Shown piece after piece: positions 1 to 9,205 of a stretch of 64,000 bases of DNA (position 1 is its first letter; each line of letters opens with the position of its first letter). The stretch covers positions 372,001-436,000 of the forward strand of contig CAWDRV010000006.1 in the NCBI GenBank assembly GCA_963804825.1, written 5' to 3'. The notes under the pieces are model-generated. The model had not been told where the DNA came from, ran no database searches, and saw only the letters and a list, made by a program, of their open reading frames with translations. The stretch comes from JBKQVT01 sp963804825 (GTDB lineage: Bacteria > Planctomycetota > Planctomycetia > Pirellulales > Thermoguttaceae). Made by a program: the position numbers and the translations under genes.

Positions 1-149
1 ACAAGGCCGACCAGTTCGTGGGCATGTACGTCAACGCCTGGACGCTGGACTTTGGACCGCGGGGGCGCGAGGCGGTCGCGCAACTGTTGGCCCGAGGCTA
101 CGCCGCCGGGGTCATCCCCAAGTTGGTCGTGCCCGAGTTCGCCGAGTAG
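1..149 (+). CDS. C-terminal end of a probable MqnA/MqnD-family menaquinone biosynthesis protein (partial)
   Basis: Only the last 48 codons are present, read in the frame starting at base 3 and ending with TAG at 147-149. The visible sequence contains MYVNAWTLDFGPRGREAV followed by a short alanine/glycine stretch and a VPEF end. From memory this resembles the C-terminal helix of the periplasmic-binding-protein-like enzymes MqnD (1,4-dihydroxy-6-naphthoate synthase) and relatives in the futalosine route, which often end with an MYVN...TLDxGExG motif. The call rests on this short match alone. The gene converges on the sppA-like gene with only four bases between the stops. Confidence 0.45.
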   Translation, partial: KADQFVGMYVNAWTLDFGPRGREAVAQLLARGYAAGVIPKLVVPEFAE

Positions 150-153
150 GGCC

Positions 154-2931
154 TTACCGCACGCGGATCCGGTAGGGCATCCACAGCAGCGTCTTCTCGC
201 CGAGCAGCTGGCGCCAGACCGTCGCCTGGCGAACCAGGTGGAAGAACTCCGGCATGGAGGACTCCATGTCGGGAGTGACCGCTCCGTCGCCGAAGAGCTG
301 CTCGAAGACCGACTTCGGCTGGGGCAGGATCAACAACTCGACTTCGGCGTCGGCCTTCAGCCCGGCCGCCTTCTTCGCCAGGACGATGGCGTCCTGGAGC
401 GTGCCCAGTTGGTCGATCAGGCCGTTTTTCTTGGCCATTCGCCCGGTGTAGACGCGTCCCTGGGCGAGTTGTTCGAGCCGCTTGGGGTCCATCTTGCGTC
501 CTTGGGCCGCCTTGCTGACGAACTGGCCGTAGGTCTCCTCCAGCAGGGCCGTCCAGGCTTTTCGTTCGTCGGGCGTGAAGGGGCGCGTGGACGAGAGCGC
601 GCCGCTATTCTTGCCGCGGCTGATGACTTCGGTGCTCAGTCCGATCTTGTCGTACAGCCCGCCCGTGACCAGCTTGCCGCCGATCACGCCGATGGAGCCG
701 GTGATGGTGCCGGGCTCGGCGACGATGGTGCGGGCGGCCATGGCGATGTAGTATCCGCCGCTGCCGGCCACGTCGCCCATGCTGGCGATCAGGGGCTTCT
801 TGCATCGGACCGTCTCGCGCCAGATCAGGTCGCTGGCCGTGGCCGAGCCGCCGGGGCTGTCGACGCGGAGCACGACGGCCACCACCTTGGGATCGTCGGA
901 CGCCTTGCGGAGGGCTTCGATCAGGGTCGTCGAGCCCAGCGAACTGTTGCCGAACATGTCGCCGACGCCCTTGCCCTCGACGATCTCGCCCACGGCATAG
1001 ACGACGGCGATGCGCTTGCCCGCGGCGGCATGTTCCGCGGGCTTTTCGCCGGCGAACAGCTCGACCAGCTTCATCAGGCCGCCGATGCCGGAGAAGTCGG
1101 CCTCGATGCGCTTCTTCTTGTAGTTGGTGACCATGTCGACGCGATCGACCTTCAGCTTCTTGGCCAACGAGTCCTCGAACTGGTCGGCGTAGCAGACGCG
1201 GTCGATCAGGCCGGCCTTCTGGGCGGCCGAGGCCGAAAACAGCCCCTGGTCCATCCAGGTCTTCACCACGTAATCCTTCAGGCGCCGATCGGCGGCGATC
1301 AGGTTCACCAGGGCTTCATAACTGTCGTCGACGATGGCTTCCATGTTTTCCCGAAACGCCGGGCTCATGCCGGTGCGGGTCAAGGGCTCGGCGGCCCCCT
1401 TGTACTTGCCCATCTGGAGGGCGTCGAACTTCAGCCCCAGCTTGTCCAACAGGCCCTTGTAGAAGGTCATTTCGGCGTGGACGCCGGGCACGATGAGCGT
1501 CCCCGAGGGCGGCATGTAGATTTCCTCGCAGGCCGCGGCCAACACGTATTGGCCCGTCTCGGCGTCGGTCAGCTCGGCGTAGACCGGCTTGCCGGCCTTG
1601 CGCATCCGCGCGATGGCGGCGCGCAACTCGTTCAGCTTTCCGCCGCCCATATCGACGTCCTCGATCCGCAGCAAGACGGCGGCGACGGTCTTATCCTCGC
1701 CCGCCTGGTCCATCCGCTGGATGATCGTCGACAGCGACGGCTGCATTTCGCCGAACAGGCCGGGTTGCGAAGGGCCTTCCGGATAGTCGCCCTTGATCGT
1801 GAAGCAGACCACCGTGGCCTTCTTCGCGCCGGGCTTGGTCGCCGAGGTCGGCTTCTGGCCCTTCTTTTCCGCCGGCTTGGTCGGCTGCGACTTTTCGGCC
1901 TTGCCCTTGGGAGATTCGTGCTTCTCGGCCGCTTTCGTAGAGACCGGGCTTTCCTCGATGACCTCGTCGTCGTCGATCTCCTGGCTCGACTTGGCCGGCG
2001 GAGTGGTCGAAGGCGGTGCAGTTGACGGCGGGGCCTTCGACGGCGGAGCCTTCGAGGGCGGAGTTGTCGGGGGCGGAGCGGTTGCGGGCGCGGCGCCGGC
2101 AGGCGCCGGGGTTGAAGGTTTCGACTGCACCGGGGTCGCGGGGACCAGCGGCGGCGTCAAGCCGGGGTAAGGGCCCGCAGGACTGGAGGCGTCGCTGCGA
2201 CGATGCGGCGTTTCCGGAACTAACTCTTTCGCGGCCGCCGTTGTCTTGCCGTCGCCTTTCTCTTTCCCGCCGGCGGGCTCTTGGCTCGGTTTCTTCGCTG
2301 CCTCCTCCGCCCTTGCCTTCTCCAATTTCTTGGCGATGATCGGCGTGATGTCGATGCCCTCGGTGTGCCAGATGATCGGCCGATTGAACTCCCGGGCAAC
2401 GTCGGCCGGCTTGGCCGGGTCGCACGGCTCGCTGTTGAAGTTGACGACGACCGTCAACTTGTGGGCCTTTGCATACTTGTCCACAACGCGCTGGATTTTC
2501 TCGTAGGCGACGGAATAGGCATTGGACTGACGCCGAACGATTTGCGCTTCCTGGGCCATGACGTGGGCCTTGAAGTCGGCTTGACGCCGAAGGACCTCCG
2601 CTTGTATTTTGGCTCGATCCGGGGTGCCTGGGCGGAAATCTTCGACCTCGGCGGCCAGCGCCTTGATCGCGTTGCTGTCGTTATTGATGTCGATCTTGGC
2701 CCGCAGCGTGTCGGCGTTGATCTCCTCCATCGCCTTCGTGAACTCGGGATCGCTCTTGTACAGGGCGTTGATGTCCAGCAGGGCGATGTTCTTCTGGCGG
2801 TGCGAAATCTTGGTCGCCGTGGCTTCCTTGGAAGCAACGCTGGGGCCCTTATCCCCCTCGGCCGCCCACGCGAAAATCGCACCGATCCATAGCAGACCAA
2901 CCACGCAGGCACCAACTCGTACACGTCGCAT
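154..2931 (-). CDS. sppA: Skp/OmpH-like chaperone domain fused to a signal peptide peptidase SppA (S49 protease)
   Basis: Intact 925-residue protein. Residues 1-23 form a signal peptide ending near AWA. Residues about 45-205 look like an OmpH/Skp periplasmic chaperone: a short strand (IALLDINALYKS), long charged helices and a C-terminal strand (LTVVVNFNS). Residues about 210-370 are a Lys/Pro/Ser/Thr-rich linker. Residues about 371-925 are a tandem-repeat SppA of the 67K type. The catalytic Lys is probably K511 (GKYKGAAEPLTR) and the Ser S724 (DVAGSGGYYIA), matching the split Lys/Ser dyad of E. coli SppA. It probably cleaves residual signal peptides or degrades misfolded exported proteins. 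The Skp domain may deliver unfolded substrates, which is inference. SppA alone is normally about 600 residues, so the N-terminal third is an addition. Confidence 0.9.
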   Translation of the reverse strand: MRRVRVGACVVGLLWIGAIFAWAAEGDKGPSVASKEATATKISHRQKNIALLDINALYKSDPEFTKAMEEINADTLRAKIDINNDSNAIKALAAEVEDFRPGTPDRAKIQAEVLRRQADFKAHVMAQEAQIVRRQSNAYSVAYEKIQRVVDKYAKAHKLTVVVNFNSEPCDPAKPADVAREFNRPIIWHTEGIDITPIIAKKLEKARAEEAAKKPSQEPAGGKEKGDGKTTAAAKELVPETPHRRSDASSPAGPYPGLTPPLVPATPVQSKPSTPAPAGAAPATAPPPTTPPSKAPPSKAPPSTAPPSTTPPAKSSQEIDDDEVIEESPVSTKAAEKHESPKGKAEKSQPTKPAEKKGQKPTSATKPGAKKATVVCFTIKGDYPEGPSQPGLFGEMQPSLSTIIQRMDQAGEDKTVAAVLLRIEDVDMGGGKLNELRAAIARMRKAGKPVYAELTDAETGQYVLAAACEEIYMPPSGTLIVPGVHAEMTFYKGLLDKLGLKFDALQMGKYKGAAEPLTRTGMSPAFRENMEAIVDDSYEALVNLIAADRRLKDYVVKTWMDQGLFSASAAQKAGLIDRVCYADQFEDSLAKKLKVDRVDMVTNYKKKRIEADFSGIGGLMKLVELFAGEKPAEHAAAGKRIAVVYAVGEIVEGKGVGDMFGNSSLGSTTLIEALRKASDDPKVVAVVLRVDSPGGSATASDLIWRETVRCKKPLIASMGDVAGSGGYYIAMAARTIVAEPGTITGSIGVIGGKLVTGGLYDKIGLSTEVISRGKNSGALSSTRPFTPDERKAWTALLEETYGQFVSKAAQGRKMDPKRLEQLAQGRVYTGRMAKKNGLIDQLGTLQDAIVLAKKAAGLKADAEVELLILPQPKSVFEQLFGDGAVTPDMESSMPEFFHLVRQATVWRQLLGEKTLLWMPYRIRVR

Positions 2932-3152
2932 TGGAGGAATCCTTAGGCGTTGAAATAGGTGAACTGGGCTGAATGTAGTTTACCTCAGCGGCGGTTTTTT
3001 TGCTAGTACCCCCCCTGATAAGGCGGAAGGGGGAGGGCGGAAGGCGGAAGGGAGGAACGAGGGAAAGGATGAAGGATGAAGGATGAAAGCGGCAGGAAGA
3101 TCGCTTGCGGTTTCGCAGCCTTCCGCCTTCCGCCTTCCGCCCGCCCCCTTAT
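2932..3152. repeat. Intergenic repeat block (GGCGGAAGG and GGATGAAGGATGAA type)
   Basis: Bases 3022-3090 are tandem imperfect copies of GGCGGAAGG and GGATGAA, and 3118-3145 holds the complement (CTTCCGCCTTCCGC). The stretch therefore forms an interrupted inverted repeat. The same words recur at 23187-23290 and 43428-43535. A 17-mer inside it (3102-3118, complement CTGCGAAACCGCAAGCG) recurs exactly at 39338-39353 (16 of 17 bases counted from the T) and 60248-60264. No gene is seen. Confidence 0.7.
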
Positions 3153-4280
3153 TCATAGCGTTTTGTGGAACCGACGGACGGCCACGCCGAGCGTAAGGAT
3201 GCCCATGACGGCCAGCACGAGCATCTGCGGCCAGAGAATGTCCAGCCCGATGCCTTTCAGGAAGATGCCGCGAAGGACCACCAGGAAGTATCGCAGCGGA
3301 TTGAAATAGGTGATCCACTGCACGACGGTCGGCATGTTGGCGATGGGAAAGGTGAAGCCGGAGAGCAGCACCGCCGGGAAGAAAAAGAAAAAGGTGCTCA
3401 TCATGGCCTGCTGCTGCGTCTGGCTGATGGTCGAGATGATCAGCCCGATCCCCAGCGTCGTCATCAGGTAGAGGCTGGTGGCGAAGTAGAGCAAAGCGAG
3501 GTTGCCGCGCATGGGCACCTCGAACCAGAAGACCCCGATGGCGGCCACGATCGTTACGTCGACCAGGCCGATCAGGGCGAAAGGCAGCGTCTTGCCCAAG
3601 ATGAACTCGCGGGGCGTGATGGGCGTCACCATGATCTGCTCCATCGTGCCGATCTCCTTCTCGCGGACGACGGCCATGCTGGTCAACAGCAGCGAGACCA
3701 GGCTGACCACGACGACAATCACGCCGGGGACGTAGAAGTTGCGGCTGATGAGGTTCTCGTTGAACCACGCCCGGGGGCGAAAATCGAGTTGCCGCGGTGT
3801 TTGGTCGGCCCCTTCGAGCCGATCGAACCGCGCCAGCAGGATCTGCTCGGAATATTGCGACGTGATCGTGTTGACGTAGCTCAGCACGACGCCGGCGGTG
3901 TTCGAGTCGGTGCCGTCGAGGATCACCTGGAGCGTGGCGGTGTGCCCGGCGCGGAGTTGGTCGGCCAGTCCGCGGTTGATGCGCAGCACCATCATCGCCC
4001 GGCCGCGGTCGACGAGTTCCCGGGCTTGGCGCCCGTCGTGGATATAGGCGACGACGTCGAAGTAGCCCGATTGTAGGAACCGGGCCGTCAGCTCGCGGCT
4101 GGGCGTGCTGTTGTCGAGGTCCCAAACGGCGGTGGGCACGTTCCGCACGTCGGTCGTGACAGCGTAGCCGATAATCAACACCTGGACGCAGGGAATGACG
4201 AAGATCACGGTCCGCATCCGCGGGTCGCGGAAGACCTGGATGAACTCCTTGATCAGCATGTGGCGGATGCGTTCAAACAT
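3153..4280 (-). CDS. ABC-2 type transporter permease, YbhR-like (second permease of the exporter)
   Basis: Intact 375-residue membrane protein of the YhhJ/YbhR/YbhS class. One transmembrane helix lies near residues 22-42 (VIFVIPCVQVLIIGY), followed by a large extracytoplasmic domain with ILDGTDSNTAGVVLSY, then about five helices in the last 200 residues, including the typical REKEIGTMEQIMVTPI cytosolic loop. It is last in an operon read leftward (regulator, HlyD, ATPase, ATPase, permease, permease) and starts 21 bases after the previous permease. With its partner it should form the membrane channel of an exporter. The E. coli YbhFSR family is linked to drug and cation export, but the substrate here cannot be read from sequence. 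Confidence 0.9.
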   Translation of the reverse strand: MFERIRHMLIKEFIQVFRDPRMRTVIFVIPCVQVLIIGYAVTTDVRNVPTAVWDLDNSTPSRELTARFLQSGYFDVVAYIHDGRQARELVDRGRAMMVLRINRGLADQLRAGHTATLQVILDGTDSNTAGVVLSYVNTITSQYSEQILLARFDRLEGADQTPRQLDFRPRAWFNENLISRNFYVPGVIVVVVSLVSLLLTSMAVVREKEIGTMEQIMVTPITPREFILGKTLPFALIGLVDVTIVAAIGVFWFEVPMRGNLALLYFATSLYLMTTLGIGLIISTISQTQQQAMMSTFFFFFPAVLLSGFTFPIANMPTVVQWITYFNPLRYFLVVLRGIFLKGIGLDILWPQMLVLAVMGILTLGVAVRRFHKTL

Positions 4281-4301
4281 TGCGATTCCCGTTTCGCCGC
4301 G

Positions 4302-5435
4302 TCAGGTCAGTTTCTTCTTGAACTTCACCTTGGCGACCGCGACCATGATGACTCCGAAAACCAACAAGAACAACGCGTCGGTGGCGAGGACATCGAGCCC
4401 GACGCCTTTGAGATAAATCCCCTTGAGCAGGACCATGAAATACCGTGCCGGCACCAGGTACGTGACCCACTGGATCGGCCGCGGCAAGTTGATGATGGCG
4501 AACATGAACCCCGAAAGCAGGAACGACGGCAGAAACGTGAGCGTCATCGCCAGTTGGCTGGCCAGCAGTTGGCTCTTGGCCGCGATGCTGATGGTCAGGC
4601 CCATCGCCAGCACGCCGACCAGGAAGACCGACGCCATGAGGAACAGCAACCCGACGCTGCCGCGCAGCGGAACGTGGAAGAGGAACTGGCCCATGAGCAC
4701 CGCCACGAGCACGTCCAGAAGCCCGATGCAGAAATACGGCAGCAGCTTGCCGAGGATCAGTTCGGCGCCGGTGACGGGCGTGGCGATGAGCTGTTCCATC
4801 GTGCCGCGTTCCCATTCGCGGGCCACGGTCAGCGACGTGAGCAACGCCGCAATCACCATCATGATGACGGCGATCAGGCCGGGCACGATGTAGTTCTTCG
4901 ATTCCAGGTCGGCGTTGAACCAGACCCGCGGCCGCACGTCCAGCGGCGTGTTCACGCGCGGACCGCCGGCCCGTTGGAGCTGCCGGATGGTCATGTCTTG
5001 GGAATAGGCCGCAGTGAGCGCTTCGGCGTAGCCGGTGGCCAGCGTGGCGGTGTTCGAGTCGCTGCCGTCGATGAGGAACTGCAACGGCGCGGCGCTGCCG
5101 GCGGCGGCGTCCCGGGCGAAGGTGCGGGGGACGACCAGGCCCGCCAGCGCCTCGCCCCGGTCGATGGCCTGCACGACTTGCCGATCATTTTCGACGTATC
5201 GCCGCAGCGAGAAGTATTTGGAACCGGAAAAGCGGCTGATCAAGTCGCGGCTCGCCGGCGTGCCGCTCTCGTCCAAGACGACCAGCGGCACCTTGTCCAC
5301 GTCCAACGTCAGCGCGTAGCCGAACAACACCAGCATCAGCACCGGAATTCCAAGGGCCATCAGCAGGCTGCGCGGGTCGCGCAGCACGTGCAGAAATTCC
5401 TTGCGGGCGACTGCCCGGACGCGGCGAAGGTTCAT
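4302..5435 (-). CDS. ABC-2 type transporter permease, YbhS-like (first permease of the exporter)
   Basis: Intact protein of 377 residues when started at ATG 5435 (MNLRRVRAVARKEFLHVL). A longer in-frame opening upstream belongs to another reading of the ATPase. Layout matches the neighbouring permease: a helix near residues 22-42, an extracytoplasmic domain with FLIDGSDSNTATLATGY, then a helical C-terminal half with the REWERGTMEQLIATPV loop. The start overlaps the stop of the ATPase by four bases (ATGA), implying translational coupling. Together with the next permease it should form a heterodimeric channel driven by the two ATPases upstream. Confidence 0.9.
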   Translation of the reverse strand: MNLRRVRAVARKEFLHVLRDPRSLLMALGIPVLMLVLFGYALTLDVDKVPLVVLDESGTPASRDLISRFSGSKYFSLRRYVENDRQVVQAIDRGEALAGLVVPRTFARDAAAGSAAPLQFLIDGSDSNTATLATGYAEALTAAYSQDMTIRQLQRAGGPRVNTPLDVRPRVWFNADLESKNYIVPGLIAVIMMVIAALLTSLTVAREWERGTMEQLIATPVTGAELILGKLLPYFCIGLLDVLVAVLMGQFLFHVPLRGSVGLLFLMASVFLVGVLAMGLTISIAAKSQLLASQLAMTLTFLPSFLLSGFMFAIINLPRPIQWVTYLVPARYFMVLLKGIYLKGVGLDVLATDALFLLVFGVIMVAVAKVKFKKKLT

Positions 5436-6431
5436 CGCTGCACCTCCTGCTGCGGCTGCTCGGCGCGGTCGCGGGCCTCGATCAGCGATACGAAAACGTC
5501 TTCCAACGAAGGGACGATCTTTTCGATCCGCGTCACGCGATGGCCCCGCTCGGTCAAGAGCCGGCGCACGGACAGGGCGGCCTCCTCGCCGTGAAAAGCG
5601 ACCACGTGCAGCAGGTTGCCGAACAGGGCCGTCTCCTTCACGCCGGGCAGCCGATCGATCGCCTCCATGGCCGCTTCCGCCCCGTCGCAGGCCACTTCGA
5701 GCACGTCCTCGTGCATCCTTTCGCGTTTGAGGGCCTCGGGCGTGCCGCAGGCGATCAACTCGCCGCGATAGATCAGGCCCAAGCGGTCGCAATACTCGGC
5801 CTCGTCCATGTAGTGCGTCGTGACGAAGACGGTGACGTGCTGGGCGGCCATTTCATAGATCAGTTCCCAGAACTGCCGTCGGCTGACCGGATCGACGCCC
5901 GAGGTGGGCTCGTCGAGAAAAAGGATCGGCGGCCGATGGAGGATGGCGCAGCCCAGGGCCAGCCGCTGTTTCCACCCGCCGGAAAGGACCGCGGTCGGAC
6001 GGTGGCGATGCTCGGCCAGGCCCGCCATGTCGATCACCCATTGTTTCCGCAGCGGCTTTCTCCCGCGGCGGAATGCGGTAGATGCCGCTGTAGAAGTCGA
6101 TGTTCTCCTCGACGGTCAGGTCCTGGTAGAGCGAGAACTTCTGGCTCATGTAGCCGATGTTGGCCTTGATTTGCTCCGATTGCGTGCGGACGTCGAAGCC
6201 GGCCACGGAGCCGCCGCCCGCCGTGGGCGCGAGAATGCCGCACAGCATCCGGATCGTGGTCGATTTGCCCGCCCCGTTGGGACCGAGAAACCCGAAGATT
6301 TCGCCGCGTCCGACCTGGAAACTGACGCGATCGACGGCCGTGAACCCGCCGAACCGCTTCTCCAGGTTCTCGACCACCACCGCTTGCCCGCCTTGTGAGC
6401 CGGAGGCGTCAGCCTCCGGATAAGCATGCAC
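5432..6431 (-). CDS. ABC exporter ATPase, YbhF C-terminal-half-like (one frameshift)
   Basis: The N-terminal piece (6431 to about 6050) has Walker A GPNGAGKSTT and the Q-loop region (YMSQKFSLYQDLTVEEN). The C-terminal piece (about 6050 to 5432) has the signature LSGGWKQRLALG, Walker B ILFLDEPTSGVDP and the H-loop VFVTTHYMDEAE. They are joined by a single-base change near 6046-6058 (an extra A in the coding strand after GCGG restores EQWVIDMAGL). Without that base the protein is complete, so an indel error is likely. The start overlaps the end of the other ATPase, and the first codons (YPEADASGSQ) are encoded by a palindromic repeat at 6396-6424, so the true start may be slightly downstream near AVVVENLEKRFGG. 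Role: ATP hydrolysis for the two permeases. Confidence 0.85.
6396..6424. repeat. Palindromic element TGAGCCGGAGGC..GCCTCCGGATAA at the ATPase-ATPase junction
   Basis: Perfect 8-bp arms CCGGAGGC and GCCTCCGG with a GTCA loop, preceded by TGAG and followed by ATAAG. It lies where one ATPase ends (its stop is in the element) and the next begins. A sister copy at 43469-43494 has arms CCGGCGGC/GCCGCCGG with the same flanks (TGAG...ATAGG), so the arms changed in a paired manner. Confidence 0.7.
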
Positions 6432-7419
6432 TTCCGAAACGCTCGGCGTCCGCGGGGATAAACGCCGCGGCCCGCTTCCGTCTCTTGTCCCCTGACTTCC
6501 CTTCCTCTTCTCCCAGGACCGAAACGAACACGTCTTCCAGCGACGGGGCGACCTGTCGAAGCTCGGCCGGCGGCAGTCCGGCGGCGCTGAGCGCCGACTC
6601 GACTTCCGCGGCCGTTTGCTCGACCGCGTTGCTGACGACGTGGACCCGGTCGCCGAACAGGCCGACGGAGCCGGGCGGACATTTTTCCCGCAACACGGCG
6701 GCGGCCTTCCGTGGCTCGGCGGCGCGGACCTCCAGGATCGCCCCGCGCATGAGTTTCTTCACGTCGGCCGGCGTGCCGCAGGCCAGCAGCTTGCCGCGGT
6801 GGATCAAGGCCACGCGATTGCACCGCTCGGCCTCGTCGAGATAGGCCGTCGAAACGAAAATCGTCACCTTTTCGCGGAGCAACTGGTAGAGGATGCGCCA
6901 GAAATCCCGTCGCGACACGGGATCGACGCCGTTGGTCGGTTCGTCGAGGAAGAGCACCTTGGGCGTGTGGATCAAGGCGCAGGCCAGCCCGAGCTTCTGC
7001 TTCATCCCCCCGGAAAGATTGCCCGCCAGGCGGCGTCGAAACGGCGCCAGGTTGCTGAACGCCAGGAGCCGCTCGGTCCGCTCTTGCCGGCCTTGGCGGG
7101 GCACGCTGTAGATGTCGGCGTAGAAATCGAGGTTCTCCGCCACGGTCAGATCGGGGTAAAGCCCGAAACGCTGGCTCATGTAGCCGATGTCTTCCTTGAT
7201 GGCCTCCGCGTCGCGGATCACGTGGCGGCCGGCCACCCAGGCGTCGCCCGACGTGGGGTCCATGATGGCCGTCAGCAGCCGCATGGTGGTGGTCTTGCCG
7301 GCGCCGTCGGGCCCCACGAGGCCGAAGATCTCGCCCTCGGCCACCTCGAGATCGAGATCGACCACCGCGGCCAGATCACCGAACGTCTTCGTCAAATGTT
7401 CCGTGCGGATGATGGACAT
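6409..7419 (-). CDS. ABC exporter ATPase, YbhF N-terminal-half-like
   Basis: Intact 336-residue ATPase. Walker A GPDGAGKTTT near residue 36, signature LSGGMKQKLGLA, Walker B VLFLDEPTNGVDP, H-loop VSTAYLDEAE. The last 30 residues after SVLGEEEGKSG are low-quality sequence and end within the palindrome at 6396-6424, which appears to supply the stop codon. In E. coli YbhF two ATPase domains are fused in one chain. Here they are separate overlapping genes that probably form a heterodimer. It is downstream of the HlyD adaptor gene and separated from it by a low-complexity repeat. Confidence 0.9.
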   Translation of the reverse strand: MSIIRTEHLTKTFGDLAAVVDLDLEVAEGEIFGLVGPDGAGKTTTMRLLTAIMDPTSGDAWVAGRHVIRDAEAIKEDIGYMSQRFGLYPDLTVAENLDFYADIYSVPRQGRQERTERLLAFSNLAPFRRRLAGNLSGGMKQKLGLACALIHTPKVLFLDEPTNGVDPVSRRDFWRILYQLLREKVTIFVSTAYLDEAERCNRVALIHRGKLLACGTPADVKKLMRGAILEVRAAEPRKAAAVLREKCPPGSVGLFGDRVHVVSNAVEQTAAEVESALSAAGLPPAELRQVAPSLEDVFVSVLGEEEGKSGDKRRKRAAAFIPADAERFGSACLSGG

Positions 7420-7437
7420 GGGAGAGGCGCAAGCGTA

Positions 7438-7516
7438 TAGAAAGCTAAAGGTCTAAGAACTGAAGGTCTAAGAACTTAGACCTTAGAACTTAGTGCTTAG
7501 AACTTAGAGCTTAGCA
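7438..7516. repeat. CTAAGTTCTAAG-type low-complexity palindromic repeat
   Basis: A run of near-identical 7-12-base words built on CTAAG, GAACTTAG and GCTTAG, present on both strands so the run can fold on itself. A second block of the same words is at 43555-43612. It sits between the HlyD and ATPase genes of the exporter operon. Confidence 0.7.
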
Positions 7517-7530
7517 TCGCATTTCATCCT

Positions 7531-8531
7531 TCACTTTATCGCTGCGTCGGCGGGCATGCCGGCCTTCAACTCCATGCCCGGATTCCGGATGTCGATCTTG
7601 ATCCGATACACCAATTTCACCCGTTCTTTCTCCGTTTGCACGGTCTTGGGCGTGAACTCGGACTGCTCGGAAATGAAGGAAACGTGGCCCTGGTAGACCT
7701 TGCCGGACGTGGAATCGGTCGTGATCTCGGCCGTGTCGCCGAACTTCACCCGATCGAGGTCCATCTCGTCGACATACGCCCGAAGCCAGACGTTCACCAT
7801 GTCGGCCACCGTGACGACCGGCGTGCCCGGGGCCACGTATTCGCCCTCTTCGATGTTCTTCGAGAGGACCACGCCGTCCAGGGGCGAGTAGATTTTGGCG
7901 TAGCTCAATCTCGTCTCCGCGAGATCGAGCGAGGCTTTCGCCTGCTTGACTTTGGCGCGGCCCTGGTCGATTTCCTCCTTGCGCGGCCCTTCCTTGACGA
8001 GTTTGCACTGCTCCAACGCCTGCTGATATCTCGCGACGGCCACGTCGTAGGCGGCCAACGCCCGATCGTGGTCTTCCGTCGAGATCGCCTTCTGCGAGAA
8101 CAAATAGCGGGCCCGGTTCCGCTCGATCTCCAGGCGTTTCTTTTCCACCTCGGCCGCCGAGACTTGGGCCTCGGCGACCTTGATCTCCTGGGGCCGAGAG
8201 CCGGCCTCCAATTCGGCCAACGCCGCCCGGGCGACCGACAGCTCGGCACGCCGCAGCGGCCACGTCCTCTTCCAGGTCCTTGGTCTCCAAGCTCCGCGAT
8301 CAGTTGTCCGCGCTTGACCCGCTGGCCCTCGTCGACCAGCCGGCGTTCCACGCGGCCGGCGATCTTGAAGCTGATGCCCACCTCGGTCACTTCGATATTG
8401 CCGGAAACCCGCAGCACCTTGTCGCCGGGGCGCAATTTCTGCACCGCAACCCACGTCCCGCCCGCGGCCAGCGCCAGCAGAATGAGAAGGAGCGGGGCGA
8501 TCTTCTTCACGGATTTCTTCACGGGGGCCAT
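7531..8531 (-). CDS. HlyD/YbhG-type membrane fusion protein of the ABC exporter (two frameshifts)
   Basis: Begins at ATG 8531 (MAPVKKSVKKIAPLLL) with an N-terminal membrane anchor, followed by a barrel/lipoyl half (GNIEVTEVGISFKIAGRV, LVDEGQRVKRGQLIAEL), a long coiled-coil hairpin (KVAEAQVSAAEVEKKRLEI and on), and a closing lipoyl half (TRLSYAKIYSPLDGVVLSKN). Two single-base insertions, near 8294 (CTTGG for CTGG) and near 8252 (GCGGCG for GCGCG), split the frame and are probably sequence errors. It bridges the inner-membrane exporter to the periplasm or an outer-membrane channel. It is the first structural gene after the TetR regulator, as in the E. coli cecR-ybhGFSR order. Confidence 0.85.
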
Positions 8532-8575
8532 GATGATGTTCGTCGGGTGCAACTCGGTTTGCTGTGAATCCACAA

Positions 8576-9190
8576 TCACATCGTCGCGGGGCCCTTCGCG
8601 GCAATGGCGGCATGGAACATCTGCCATGCCCGGCCCGCATGTTGGGTTACGTTGAAGCCGCCGTCGGTCAGGTGCCAGAGGATGCCGGCCGGCACGATCA
8701 TTCCCATGAACATGAGCGAGACGGTCTCGGCAGCGACCTCCGGCCGGATGCACCCCTGCTGCTGGCCCTCGCGGACCGTCTCTTGGATGGCGGCCAGGTA
8801 GCCGGTCAGGATTTGGCCGACGTGGGCTTTGCGTTGGGGATGATCGCCGAAGGCGTCGTCGGAGAAGATGATCCGCGGGACGGCACGCCCCTCGCGGATG
8901 AACTGCACGTGGCGAATGAGCATCCCGCGGAGCCGCTCCAAGGGATCGGGCGTCTCCGCCTTGGCGGCCTCCACGTTGGCGTGCAATCGCTTCTCCACCA
9001 GGTCGAGCACGGCGTCGAGCACTTCGCCCTTGTTCTTGAAGTGGCGATAGATTCCCGACGGCACCAGTCCCACCCGGCGGGCGATCGACGCGATGCTCAG
9101 CCGCCGGACCCCTTGGCTTGCCACCAGGCTCAAGGCCGCTTCGGCGATCTGCTCGCGGCGGACTTGGGTGTCCAATTTCAACTCGGCCAT
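8576..9190 (-). CDS. TetR-family regulator of the exporter operon (CecR-like)
   Basis: Start chosen at ATG 9190 (MAELKLDTQVRREQ) because GAGGAG lies seven bases upstream and the TetR fold begins there. An upstream in-frame ATG at 9232 would add 14 residues reading through the promoter. N-terminal helix-turn-helix (IAEAALSLVASQGVRRLSI to GIYRHFKNKGEVLDAVL), then an all-helical ligand domain. About 205 residues, a normal TetR size. First gene of the exporter operon, so it probably represses itself and the transporter until an inducer binds. A matching palindrome overlaps its own promoter (9206-9223). Confidence 0.88.
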   Translation of the reverse strand: MAELKLDTQVRREQIAEAALSLVASQGVRRLSIASIARRVGLVPSGIYRHFKNKGEVLDAVLDLVEKRLHANVEAAKAETPDPLERLRGMLIRHVQFIREGRAVPRIIFSDDAFGDHPQRKAHVGQILTGYLAAIQETVREGQQQGCIRPEVAAETVSLMFMGMIVPAGILWHLTDGGFNVTQHAGRAWQMFHAAIAAKGPATM

Positions 9191-9205
9191 GATTTGCTCC
9201 TCTAA

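Noticed and set aside
52..2025. Long plus-strand open frame (657 codons) opposite the sppA-like gene
   Set aside because: GC-rich antisense shadow. The minus-strand frame has a signal peptide and full Skp/SppA motifs. The plus frame has no recognisable domain.
4260..5594. 444-codon plus-strand open frame across the two permeases
   Set aside because: Rich in His/Gln/Arg/Asp, as expected from antisense of a membrane protein gene. No domain seen.
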